Of a stretch of 64,000 nt of DNA, positions 33,733-41,616 are shown piece after piece. The stretch's first letter is position 1. Each line of letters starts with the position of its first letter. Made by a program: the position numbers and the translations under genes. The notes below the pieces were generated by a model. That model was given only the letters and a program-made list of their open reading frames with translations. It had not been told where the DNA came from and made no database searches. Origin of the DNA: an uncultured Clostridia bacterium (lineage in GTDB: Bacteria > Bacillota > Clostridia > Christensenellales > Aristaeellaceae); NCBI GenBank assembly GCA_947565865.1, contig CANOHT010000004.1, positions 62,001 to 126,000 of the forward strand. Reading direction: 5' to 3'.

Positions 33733-34245
33733 ATGGCATACCAACGCAAGCTGGGTCGCACTGCCGACCAGCGCAAGGCGCTGCTGCGCGGCCTGGTGAC
33801 CAACCTGATCTGGTACGGCCGCATTGAGACCACCGAGGCCAAGGCCAAGGAAGTCCGCCGCATCGCTGATCGTATGATTACCCTGGCGGTGAAGGAATGC
33901 GACAATACCGTCGCCGCCACCAAGGAAACCCACAATGACAAGGGTCAGTTGGTCACCCTGGACGTGGTGAACGACGCTCCCTCCAAGCTGCATGCCCGCC
34001 GCCTGATGATGGCTTATCTGTACGATCTGCAGGAGCAGAAGAAGGCTGACGAGAGCAAGGCTGACTACAAGGAGCGCACCAAGGACAACAAGCATCCCGT
34101 GGTGGAGAAGCTCTTCCGCGAAATCGGCCCCAAGTACAAGGCCCGCAACGCCGAGAAGAACTGCTCCGGCGGCTACACCCGCATTTACAAGCTGGGACCC
34201 CGTCGCGGCGACGCTGCCGAGATGGTCATCCTGGAGCTGATTTAA
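33733..34245 (+). CDS. rplQ: 50S ribosomal protein L17 with a ~50-residue insertion
   Basis: 170 residues; most bacterial L17 are about 115-130. The N-terminal half (MAYQRKLGRTADQRKALLRG, LVTNLIWYGRIETTEAKAKE) and the C-terminal half (KLFREIGPKYKAR, GGYTRIYKLGPRRGDAAEM) are normal L17. Between about residues 58 and 120 lies an extra, charged Lys/Glu/Asp-rich stretch. It sits near the polypeptide exit tunnel of the 50S subunit, and the insertion is probably solvent-exposed. AAGGAGG lies 8-9 nt upstream. It is the last gene of the operon, followed by a strong terminator. Similar long forms occur in some Clostridia. Confidence 0.97.
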   Translation: MAYQRKLGRTADQRKALLRGLVTNLIWYGRIETTEAKAKEVRRIADRMITLAVKECDNTVAATKETHNDKGQLVTLDVVNDAPSKLHARRLMMAYLYDLQEQKKADESKADYKERTKDNKHPVVEKLFREIGPKYKARNAEKNCSGGYTRIYKLGPRRGDAAEMVILELI

Positions 34246-34274
34246 GCTACATCATCCGCACACACAAAGCAAGG

Positions 34275-34313
34275 AAAAAGCCCATCCTCTCCGCACAAGA
34301 GGATGGGCTTTTT
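34275..34313 (+). terminator. terminator of the alpha operon
   Basis: AAAAAGCCCATCCTCT (34275-34290) and AGAGGATGGGCTTTTT (34298-34313) are a perfect 16-bp stem with a 7-nt loop, 30 nt after the rplQ stop. Confidence 0.95.
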
Positions 34314-34356
34314 CATCGCTGACAAGAAACGATATGTTGATTTCAGCCCGGTTTGC

Positions 34357-34385
34357 TTGACAGATGGCGGCTGATGTGCTATGCT
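34357..34385 (+). promoter_or_regulatory. promoter of the rsgA leader
   Basis: TTGACA (34357-34362), a 17-bp spacer and TATGCT (34380-34385). It is 181 nt upstream of the rsgA start, so the mRNA has a long leader. Confidence 0.7.
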
Positions 34386-34452
34386 TATCGCATCTTATGT
34401 ATGGGAAGGAGCGATGCTGTGTGAAGGTTTTTGTATTGACGGCTGACCGCAG

Positions 34453-34537
34453 CGTTGCTCCCGGGGCGCTGGCATAACGGAGGCGTTTCTTTTTGTATAT
34501 GGATCCGGGAGCGTACAACGTCCCCGGGCATTTTTTT
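34453..34537 (+). promoter_or_regulatory. attenuator-like leader of rsgA
   Basis: CCGGGA (34505-34510) with TCCCCGG (34521-34527), closed by an inner CGT/ACG stem, forms a terminator-like hairpin followed by GGCATTTTTTT. The same left arm, CCGGGAGC (34505-34512), is fully complementary to GCTCCCGG at 34457-34464, so an antiterminator pairing excludes the terminator. A short frame with AAGGAG just before its ATG (34414) encodes MLCEGFCIDG and ends before the arms. The ligand or signal is unknown. Confidence 0.45.
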
Positions 34538-34565
34538 GCCCTTTTACTTGAAAAGGAGCGCAACA

Positions 34566-35501
34566 TTGACGTACATTGGCATTGTTCTCACCCAGTCTCA
34601 CAACCTATACACCGTCTGCCTGGCCGAGGATCATACCCGGCTTCTGACCGCCCGCGTATCAGGGCGCATGATGCACACAGCCTCATCCCCTGCCGATTAC
34701 CCCACCGTGGGCGACCAGGTTCTCCTGGCTTGGGACGGGCAGGCGGATGCCGCCGTCATCCAGGAGGTAGCGGAGCGCCGCAGCGCCCTGGGCCGCGTGG
34801 GCGACCTTTCCACCGGCCAAAGGCAGCTGATCGCCGCTAATTTGGACGTGCTGCTGATGTGCATGTCCTTGAACCAGAACTTCAGCCTGGGCCGGGCGGA
34901 GCGGTACATCGCCGCGGCACTGGCTGGCGGCGTGACTCCCGTCATAGTGCTGACAAAGGCTGACCTGGCTCCCGCGGCCGAGGCGCGTCTCCGGGAGACA
35001 GAGCAAGCCTTCCCGAACATCCGTGTGCTGCTGAATAGCTGCCCGGATATGCCCGCCGTGCAGGCCATTCGCAATCTTCTGGCCCAGGGCAAAACTATCG
35101 CCTTTGCCGGCTCCTCCGGCGTGGGCAAGTCCACGCTGGTCAATGCCGTGCTTGGCCGTGACGTCATGGACACCTCCGCCATCCGCACGACCGACGGCCG
35201 GGGGCGACATACCACAACTCACCGTGAGCTGCTCTTCCCGGACTGCGGCGGCGCCATCATCGACACCCCCGGTATGCGGGCCTTTGCCCTGGACGACGCG
35301 GCGGTGGAAGAAACCTTCACGGGCATCGCGGACCTCGCGAGCCAGTGCCGCTTCTCCGACTGCACCCATACCCATGAACCGGACTGCGCCGTGCGCCAGG
35401 CTGTGGAGGAGGGACAACTCGACCTGAAACAGCTGAACCGCTACCTGCGGCTGAAGAAGGAGGAGCAGCGGCTGAACCGGCAAAAGCGCCGGCATCGCTG
35501 A
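34566..35501 (+). CDS. rsgA: ribosome small-subunit-dependent GTPase A
   Basis: 311 residues. The start is TTG at 34566 with AAGGAG 7 nt upstream. An N-terminal OB-fold is followed by a circularly permuted GTPase domain: TKAD (G4) precedes GSSGVGKS (G1) and DTPGMRAF (G3), the order unique to RsgA/YjeQ. The C-terminal zinc finger CRFSDCTHTHEPDC is complete. The protein binds the maturing 30S subunit and acts in late 16S rRNA maturation and removal of assembly factors. It sits behind the alpha operon terminator under its own promoter with an attenuator-like leader. Confidence 0.97.
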   Translation: MTYIGIVLTQSHNLYTVCLAEDHTRLLTARVSGRMMHTASSPADYPTVGDQVLLAWDGQADAAVIQEVAERRSALGRVGDLSTGQRQLIAANLDVLLMCMSLNQNFSLGRAERYIAAALAGGVTPVIVLTKADLAPAAEARLRETEQAFPNIRVLLNSCPDMPAVQAIRNLLAQGKTIAFAGSSGVGKSTLVNAVLGRDVMDTSAIRTTDGRGRHTTTHRELLFPDCGGAIIDTPGMRAFALDDAAVEETFTGIADLASQCRFSDCTHTHEPDCAVRQAVEEGQLDLKQLNRYLRLKKEEQRLNRQKRRHR

Positions 35502-35605
35502 TCGCTCTGTTCGTCACAGGAACCCGGAGCGGTATCGGTTTCCGGCGCGAAGCAGATCTCCAGCCCGGTTCAAAGTAAAGGCTCGCGCCCAGCGCAAAGG
35601 AAAAG

Positions 35606-35640
35606 AAAGGACGGCTCCAGCGCGGAGCCGTCCTTTTCGC
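35606..35640. terminator. bidirectional terminator
   Basis: AAAGGACGGCTCC (35606-35618) and GGAGCCGTCCTTT (35624-35636) pair perfectly around AGCGC, followed by T on the plus strand and a T-rich run on the minus strand. It separates convergent rsgA and the acyltransferase-like gene. Confidence 0.9.
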
Positions 35641-35722
35641 CTCCGGGGAATTAATCGGCAAATGGCCGCCGATCAAGCCTTCGCAAAGCTGCCGCTCAGA
35701 AGCAACGCTATGCCAAGTATGG

Positions 35723-37819
35723 TTAATCCGCGCTGTGCTGCGCCTGGTACAGGGCATTCTCCCGTTCTGCCATGGCCCGCATCTGCGCATGGGCGCTCTC
35801 CACCAGACGATCACGCTCAACGATGGGCTCCTGATCGGGGTCATAGACAATTTCCGTACCAAAGCTCAGCGTCCGCAGACCCCGGTGAGCGTACATCGGC
35901 AGAAAGCGGCAGCGCTTGCCCGTGCGGCTGTAATACACCTGTGCCAGCATGGCATAGCCCCGGAACAGTTCGCCCAGGCTGCCCTCGGCATGCTCGTATC
36001 CCGGGTGTTCCTCATCGGCATTGGGATTCTCCGGGAAAATCAGCAGATTGTCCCCCGCCTGCATGGCCTCCACCGAGCGGCGGAAGGTCTGCATCAGTTC
36101 CCGCGGCTTGTTGCGGAAGACCGGGATGCTTTCCAGTTGGTTCATTGCCCATACGGACAGCACCCCCACCAGCTTGGCAGCCAGCCAGCGCAGTGGGCCC
36201 AGCCAGGTCATTTTGGAGATGGTGTAGCGATGGACGTAGGCTGCCACCTCATCCCTGTGGATGGTCAGCTCGCTCATCACCCAAGGGCGAATGGCTACGG
36301 GAATGTACAGCATGCACACCACCGGGCCGTAGACCTCCCCATGATTGCACAGGAAGACCAGGGGATTGTTATCATCCTGATGAATGTTCTCCGCACCCTT
36401 GAGGGTGTGGCGGAAGAAGGGGCGGATTATCGCTAGTATGATGCGAGTCCCCAGGGGCCGCTTCATCCGCTTCACCACCACCGATTCCAGCTGCTTTTCC
36501 AACGCGGGATTCTCGCCGCCCTCCTCCCGCAGGTGCAGAAAGCGGCTGAGCTTGTTCATCCACCGCGCCGTCAGCGGAAAGCGCACAACACACAGCAAGG
36601 CCGCCAGCACCGTCAGCAGCGCCGGCAGCACCATGATGGGCTGAAAGCGTTCAGCCACCTGGGCGATGTCCCGGGGCAGATCCTTCCCGGTGTAGAAGCA
36701 CAGCACCGTCAGCGCCGCCAAGGCCAGCATTTCCCCCAGCAGTACCGCCAGGGTGCGCTGGGCCACCAGCATCCAGTGATATTCCTCCGTGTTGTCCTCC
36801 CGGGCGGCAAAGCGGGCCACCTGGGCCATGGCGGGATCCATCCGCCGCAAACAGATCATACACAGGGACGCGCCGCCCGAGCACAGCCCCAGACAGATGT
36901 ACACCTGGGGCAGCCCCATCGCCCTGTCCAAGCCGCGGCTGAAAATCATCAGGCCATACAGCCACAGGAATAAGCCCACAATGAGCATGTTGGTGGGGTC
37001 AGCCGGATGTCCCTTTTCCCGCCAGCGCAGAAACGCCTCCACCACCTCCCGGCAAAGCAGCATGGTGGCCACGGCAATCACCAGGCTCCACAGCATCTGC
37101 TCCGCCGTGACCGCCAGGAAGGTATAGATGACGATCAGCGTTATTTCCTGCGCCACCAGAATCAGCGTGGACAGCCTTTCGTACCGCTGAAAGGCGCTGG
37201 CCTGGCGGACGATTTCACCTGTACGTTCAGCATTGGCATTGTTGGGCTTAGGCATGGCCCGCCACGCGATCCGCTCCTTCAGCACGTCATAGCAAGCCAT
37301 GGCGCTGCTCAGCACATAGCCGCCCAGCATCCACCAGCCCTCCGGCCCCCTCACATTATAAAGGAAGGTGACGGTCATCACCAGAAGCAGCGCCAGCTGG
37401 GATATCGCCAAAAGGCCAAGGAACGTGCGGTTCTTCATGGCGCCGCGAAGGCTCAGGCGCATCAGCTGATGATTCACCGTCTCCTGGAGCATCATCATGA
37501 GCACAAGCACGAAAAGAATCCACATGCGCGGACTTTCCACGCTGATGGGATAGAGCACCACCAGGCACAGATTGACCAGCAAAAGGAACGCCAACAGCGC
37601 CGTCTGCCACCGCCGCGCGCCCTTGGGCAAAAACGCTCTTGCAGCGCCTGTATAGGTGGTAAAGAAAACCATCGCCACCTGGCCGCACATGAACAGCGCG
37701 CCGCCGAATATCGGCATGGCAACCAGGATGCTGCTGGCCATCATACAATACAAATACGCATACAGTCCCTGACGGGAGACCATACCGCCGCTCCCCATCC
37801 GAAACCGTCCTGATCTCAT
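35723..37819 (-). CDS. multispanning membrane protein with PlsC-like acyltransferase domain
   Basis: 698 residues. The start at 37819 has AGGGGG 7-8 nt upstream. The N-terminal two-thirds (to about 430) have roughly 12 membrane helices in a transporter-like layout. The C-terminal third resembles 1-acyl-glycerol-3-phosphate acyltransferase: hydrophobic NNPLVFLCNHGEVYGP (about 484-499) then LLIFPENPNADEE (592-604) in the place of the FPEGTR motif. The catalytic HX4D motif is present only in part: His493 is there, but the Asp position (498) is Gly. It may transfer acyl chains by an altered mechanism, or only bind lipids. Fused flippase-acyltransferase proteins are known in bacteria (LplT-Aas type). 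A TGTCGAA heptamer lies beside its promoter. Confidence 0.7.
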   Translation of the reverse strand: MRSGRFRMGSGGMVSRQGLYAYLYCMMASSILVAMPIFGGALFMCGQVAMVFFTTYTGAARAFLPKGARRWQTALLAFLLLVNLCLVVLYPISVESPRMWILFVLVLMMMLQETVNHQLMRLSLRGAMKNRTFLGLLAISQLALLLVMTVTFLYNVRGPEGWWMLGGYVLSSAMACYDVLKERIAWRAMPKPNNANAERTGEIVRQASAFQRYERLSTLILVAQEITLIVIYTFLAVTAEQMLWSLVIAVATMLLCREVVEAFLRWREKGHPADPTNMLIVGLFLWLYGLMIFSRGLDRAMGLPQVYICLGLCSGGASLCMICLRRMDPAMAQVARFAAREDNTEEYHWMLVAQRTLAVLLGEMLALAALTVLCFYTGKDLPRDIAQVAERFQPIMVLPALLTVLAALLCVVRFPLTARWMNKLSRFLHLREEGGENPALEKQLESVVVKRMKRPLGTRIILAIIRPFFRHTLKGAENIHQDDNNPLVFLCNHGEVYGPVVCMLYIPVAIRPWVMSELTIHRDEVAAYVHRYTISKMTWLGPLRWLAAKLVGVLSVWAMNQLESIPVFRNKPRELMQTFRRSVEAMQAGDNLLIFPENPNADEEHPGYEHAEGSLGELFRGYAMLAQVYYSRTGKRCRFLPMYAHRGLRTLSFGTEIVYDPDQEPIVERDRLVESAHAQMRAMAERENALYQAQHSAD

Positions 37820-37860
37820 GCCGCTTCCCCCTGCCGCAAAAAATAGTTCTGAATAAGGAT

Positions 37861-37886
37861 ATTGTACCATATTCCATCATTCGACA
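37861..37886 (-). promoter_or_regulatory. extended -10 with neighbouring 0A-box heptamer
   Basis: On the minus strand TATGGTACAAT contains an extended -10 (TACAAT at 37866-37861). TGTCGAA (37886-37880) lies where a -35 would be, 13 nt upstream of it. Spo0A-activated promoters place 0A boxes near the -35 in this way, so control by Spo0A is possible. Confidence 0.35.
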
Positions 37887-37998
37887 TAAGCCGCATGCCA
37901 AGTTTACACAATGTTCACGTTTGCCGCAACCCCTTGAAAATTAAGGCTTTGCTGGCAGCAACCCAGGCAATATCCCGCAGGAGGCAAGCCCCTCCCCC

Positions 37999-38027
37999 TT
38001 GACCCGCCCGCCATTTTGGTGGATAAT
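37999..38027 (+). promoter_or_regulatory. promoter of the small membrane protein/UspA pair
   Basis: TTGACC (37999-38004), a 17-bp spacer and GATAAT (38022-38027), 41 nt before the TTG start at 38069. Confidence 0.65.
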
Positions 38028-38068
38028 AGCCTCAGGATCCTACCGTGAACCATGAGGAGGCTACGCCA

Positions 38069-38539
38069 TTGTATACCGAACAGGACCTGAAGGCGATCCG
38101 CGACCAGCAAGCCCGGCGCTGGCTGGTTCTCCTGCTCCCCTGCCTGCTGCTGCTCGCAGCCGTCGTCACCGGCGTTGTAATCCGCGCGGAATGGCTTGCC
38201 ACCGGCGGCACGCTGCTCATCGGCGTCATCCTGATTATGGGCTATGATCTGTTCATCCGGCCTATTCATCGTTACGCCCAGCTGATGCAGAGCGCCCTGA
38301 CCGGCCTGACCCGTCAGGCGAAATGCACCTATCAGGCCATCACCCCCGGCGCCGAGCTGGTGGACGGCGTCATGATGCGCACCATGACCGTGACGCAGCT
38401 GGATGATAAGGACAAACCCTATGAGCGTATCTTTTATTACGACGTCCTCAAACCCTTCCCTGCCCTGGAGGCCGGCCAGCCGCTGCAGGTCACTTACCAT
38501 GACCGGGTGGTAGTCGCGCTGGAGGCCCTCAGCGCCTGA
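38069..38539 (+). CDS. small membrane protein of unknown function
   Basis: 156 residues. The TTG start at 38069 is preferred because AGGAGG lies 8 nt upstream; a GTG at 38045 has no ribosome site. Two membrane helices (about 15-38 and 42-62) are followed by a soluble C-terminal domain of about 95 residues with strand-rich pattern, MMRTMTVTQLDDKDKPYERI and FYYDVLKPF. The protein would have its C-terminal part in the cytoplasm. It is unlike any family I recognise. The stop is 20 nt before the UspA-like gene, so both are one operon, and the two may share a signalling role (inference). Confidence 0.7.
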   Translation: MYTEQDLKAIRDQQARRWLVLLLPCLLLLAAVVTGVVIRAEWLATGGTLLIGVILIMGYDLFIRPIHRYAQLMQSALTGLTRQAKCTYQAITPGAELVDGVMMRTMTVTQLDDKDKPYERIFYYDVLKPFPALEAGQPLQVTYHDRVVVALEALSA

Positions 38540-38559
38540 CCAAGGAAAGGAGCCCAATC

Positions 38560-38952
38560 ATGGCTGAAACTGTGCTGGTGTGCGTGACCGGTCAGCGATC
38601 CAGCGCCCGGCTGATTCATAAGGGTGCGGAAATTGCTCGGCAGCTTCGGGGGACGCTGCTGGTTTTGTCCGTCTCCGGCAGCGGCCTGAATACCCTGACC
38701 CATCCGGGGGTGGCAGAGGCCATGGATGAGCTTTATCGTCTGTCCCATGAGGTTGGCGCGGAAATGACCATGCTCCACGCCCCGGACGCTCACAAGGCCA
38801 TCTGCGCCTTTGCCCAGGAGCGCGGCGTCACCCGTATTCTCCTGGGCGAAGGCCGGGACGGCGCCGGCGCCTTTGTGGCGTCGCTGCAGCGCGCCCTGCC
38901 TCAGATCACCTTCAGCATAGAGCCGGAATTAGCCTTTTCTTCCGTAGGCTGA
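38560..38952 (+). CDS. universal stress protein-like (UspA superfamily, KdpD-type)
   Basis: 130 residues. The N-terminal ETVLVCVTGQRSSARLIHKG and GAEIARQLRGTLLVLSV strand-helix-strand, and RGVTRILLGEGRDG near the end, match the nucleotide-binding Usp domain of KdpD sensor kinases more than classical UspA. It lacks the kinase part. Single-domain versions may bind ATP and adjust the activity of a partner. It begins 20 nt after the small membrane protein gene. GGAG lies 8-9 nt before the start. Confidence 0.75.
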   Translation: MAETVLVCVTGQRSSARLIHKGAEIARQLRGTLLVLSVSGSGLNTLTHPGVAEAMDELYRLSHEVGAEMTMLHAPDAHKAICAFAQERGVTRILLGEGRDGAGAFVASLQRALPQITFSIEPELAFSSVG

Positions 38953-39028
38953 AACATAAGCCGCCCCTCATGCGTCTAATGGATGAACCCTTTTTTATGA
39001 ACGAACGTGCAACAAGGAGGCTGAACCT

Positions 39029-41365
39029 ATGAAAAAACGTATCCTGGCCATGCTGCTTGGCCTGACCCTGCTCCTGGGCTGCCTGCCCGCGGGCGCGCTG
39101 GCAGGCGCCGTCGTCATCGGCGGAGGCGGCACGAGCCTGTCCTACTCCATTGGCGGACCTGATGACGCGGACGACCTGGACATCAGCAAGGTGGGTCAGG
39201 TTATCGAGAAGCTGAACAATCCGCCCCAGGGGATGGCCACCATCAACGACCGGCTCTATGCCGGCTGCTGGGACGGGCTGTACGTCCAGGTGGAAAACGG
39301 CTGGAAGATGCTGCTGGGCACCGAAAAGCTCAACAACCTGTCCAGTATTTTTGCCCACGACGGCGCGCTTTATCTGGTGGCCCAAACCAACACCTGGGCC
39401 GACGAGGAGCCAACCTCCTCGCTCACCCTGTACCGTCTGACCGAAACCGAAGAAGCGGCGGATGTGGAAACCGTGCTGGAAAACATTCCGCTGGGATTGG
39501 ATGATGATTGGCCCAACTTCTCCAGCATGTTCATGGACAATGACAGCCTGTACATGCTCTATATGAACTATGGCGGCAGGACGGGCAATGATTACGGCAA
39601 CAACATCCTGCTGAAGGTCTCCCTGGTGGACGGCTCGGTATCCCGGGTCTTCCAGGACTACGTCCAGGCGGTCAGCCCTGACGGCAAAGGCAAGCTGGCG
39701 GGCATTTACTGGAAGCAGGAGGACGCCTATCGGGAGGAGGACGTCATCAAGCCCAACCTGGTCAGCATCGATCCTGTCAGCGGCGAGATAACGCATCACG
39801 GCTCCCTGCTCAGCCCCAACGTGGGCGCTCTCACCCTGGACGCGACGGCAGGCTGCCTCTATCTGGTGGATGACAACAAGCTCTACCGCTATGATGACGT
39901 TACGTCCGCCGGCGTGCTGTGCGCCTACCTGCCTCCCAACGGCAGCTACAGCAACAACACAGGCTCCGCTGTGATGAACGGCTTCTTCTACATTGGCACA
40001 TACAGTAATAATGACGATCATTTTGTCTCCTGCTCCGTGGACCCCAGCCTGCTGCCTAACCGCAAGCTGCGGCTGGCCAGCGGCGCGGTGGAATACGAAC
40101 TCATCAACGCCTTCTGCAAGGCCCATCCCGAAATTGCCATTGAGTCGGTGGACGCCTGGTTCAACAGCGCGGAGGAAATGAGCCAGTTCATGGTCTCCGG
40201 GGACGACTCCGCTGACGTCCTGTACCTGAGCGCCTCCAGCCCCATTTTCCCCGCCCTGCGGGGGAAGGGCTATTTGGCCGACCTTTCCGGCAGCGACGTG
40301 CTGGCTCAGTTCATGAGCAGCGTCTATCCGCACATGATTCAATCCCTGTATCAGAACGACAAGCTGATCGCCTATCCCAACAATATCTCTTCCAGCACCT
40401 TCGGCTATTATCCCGCCGCGCTGGAAAAGGTCGGTCTGACGGAGGAGGATCTGCCCAAATCCCTGATGGGGCTGATGGACTTCGCGGAAATGTGGCATAA
40501 CGACTACGCCGAGGAGTATCCGGACATCCATCTGTTCTCTGACGCTTACAGCCTCTATGAGCAGCTTTTCTCCATGATCCTAGAATACCAGGTGGTGGCC
40601 TGTGACGCCAAGGGCGAGCAGGTGACCTTCAACACCCCCACCGTGCGGGCGCTGCTGACCCGTCTGGAGCAGCTGAAGCCTATTCTGGATGACATGAGCA
40701 TGAAGCCCGACGCCAACGGCAGCTACACTTACAGCGGCCCCTTCAATGATGACGGCGAGCCCGGCGCGATGTTCTCCACCTATACCAACCTGATGCCCGA
40801 ACGCTATGGCCACAGCGCATGGGATGGCACGCCCCTGCTGCTTTCCCTCGTGGATGACGACGAGCCCTATGTGCCCCTGAATATGAGCCTGCTGATTGTC
40901 AATCCCAACAGCCCCAATAAGGATCTGGCCATAACCTACCTGGAGTTCCTGGCGCAGAACAGGCATCAGGCTGAAAAAGTCGCCCTGATGCCGGAAGAAA
41001 ACACAACTTTGGAGTCGGAATATTATCAGGAGAGCAAGAAATCCATTGAGGATATGATTGCCAGTGTGCAGCGCGCCCTGGAAAGCGCCCCCGAGGAATC
41101 CAAGGAAAACTACAAGGATCAGTTGGAATGGCTGAACCTTGAGCTTGAAAACATCGAAGAGCGGCGCTTCGCCATCAGCGAGGAGGACATTGCGGACTAT
41201 CGCGCCATCGCGCCTCACCTGACGGTAATGACCACCAATGTTTTCAGCGAGAGCGAGGACATTCAGAGCATCACCAAGCGTTATCTGGATGGCCAGATGA
41301 GCGCCGAGCAGTTCATCCGCGAGTTTGACCGGATCGTTACCATGATGTTGATGGAAAACTATTAA
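39029..41365 (+). CDS. secreted propeller-like / solute-binding-protein fusion
   Basis: 778 residues. The start has AAGGAGG 7-8 nt upstream. A signal peptide (about 1-25) ends GALA. Residues 40-345 are strand-rich repeats with GMATINDRLYAGCWDGLYVQ and GALTLDATAGCLYLVDDNKL patterns of a beta-propeller. Residues 350-640 look like an ABC-type solute-binding protein (LASGAVEYELINAFCKAHPE, DVLYLSASS, LIAYPNNISSSTFGY, and MSLLIVNPNSPNKDLAITYL). A long coiled-coil-like segment (about 650-720) follows before the last part. No permease is adjacent. The same architecture, including the coiled-coil, recurs at 61869, so these are paralogues of unknown function. Confidence 0.7.
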   Translation: MKKRILAMLLGLTLLLGCLPAGALAGAVVIGGGGTSLSYSIGGPDDADDLDISKVGQVIEKLNNPPQGMATINDRLYAGCWDGLYVQVENGWKMLLGTEKLNNLSSIFAHDGALYLVAQTNTWADEEPTSSLTLYRLTETEEAADVETVLENIPLGLDDDWPNFSSMFMDNDSLYMLYMNYGGRTGNDYGNNILLKVSLVDGSVSRVFQDYVQAVSPDGKGKLAGIYWKQEDAYREEDVIKPNLVSIDPVSGEITHHGSLLSPNVGALTLDATAGCLYLVDDNKLYRYDDVTSAGVLCAYLPPNGSYSNNTGSAVMNGFFYIGTYSNNDDHFVSCSVDPSLLPNRKLRLASGAVEYELINAFCKAHPEIAIESVDAWFNSAEEMSQFMVSGDDSADVLYLSASSPIFPALRGKGYLADLSGSDVLAQFMSSVYPHMIQSLYQNDKLIAYPNNISSSTFGYYPAALEKVGLTEEDLPKSLMGLMDFAEMWHNDYAEEYPDIHLFSDAYSLYEQLFSMILEYQVVACDAKGEQVTFNTPTVRALLTRLEQLKPILDDMSMKPDANGSYTYSGPFNDDGEPGAMFSTYTNLMPERYGHSAWDGTPLLLSLVDDDEPYVPLNMSLLIVNPNSPNKDLAITYLEFLAQNRHQAEKVALMPEENTTLESEYYQESKKSIEDMIASVQRALESAPEESKENYKDQLEWLNLELENIEERRFAISEEDIADYRAIAPHLTVMTTNVFSESEDIQSITKRYLDGQMSAEQFIREFDRIVTMMLMENY

Positions 41366-41371
41366 GTAGCT

Positions 41372-41484
41372 CGCGCAGCGAAAATGGGCGTCTGCGGGCC
41401 GATGGCCCTCAGGCGGGGCTTGGGGGCAAGGCCCCCAAGCGTCCCCCCCAACGTAATCAGGGAGCGAAGCGTCTCTGACGGTCG
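41372..41484. repeat. ~120-bp post-stop repeat, copy 2
   Basis: It starts 7 nt after the stop at 41365. It has GCGCAGCGAAAA, a perfect CTTGGGGGC-AAG-GCCCCCAAG hairpin (41419-41439) and a TCAGGGA-GCGAAGCG-TCTCTGA hairpin (41457-41478) followed by CGGTCG, in the same order as copy 1 at 25574-25700. No T-run follows the last hairpin on the plus strand. Confidence 0.65.
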
Positions 41485-41534
41485 ATTCCATCACCTTTAA
41501 GGAATCTAAATATCCTATCACCATCCCAGTAAAG

Positions 41535-41570
41535 CAAAACCGCTGCGGCATCAAATCCACAGCGGTTTTG
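41535..41570. terminator. terminator between convergent genes
   Basis: CAAAACCGCTG (41535-41545) and CAGCGGTTTTG (41560-41570) are a perfect 11-bp stem with T-rich tails on both sides, 46 nt past the proS stop. Confidence 0.8.
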
Positions 41571-41616
41571 TTGTTTACGTTTCAGAGGATGGCAGGAAAT
41601 CCATGATACCTTTGTA

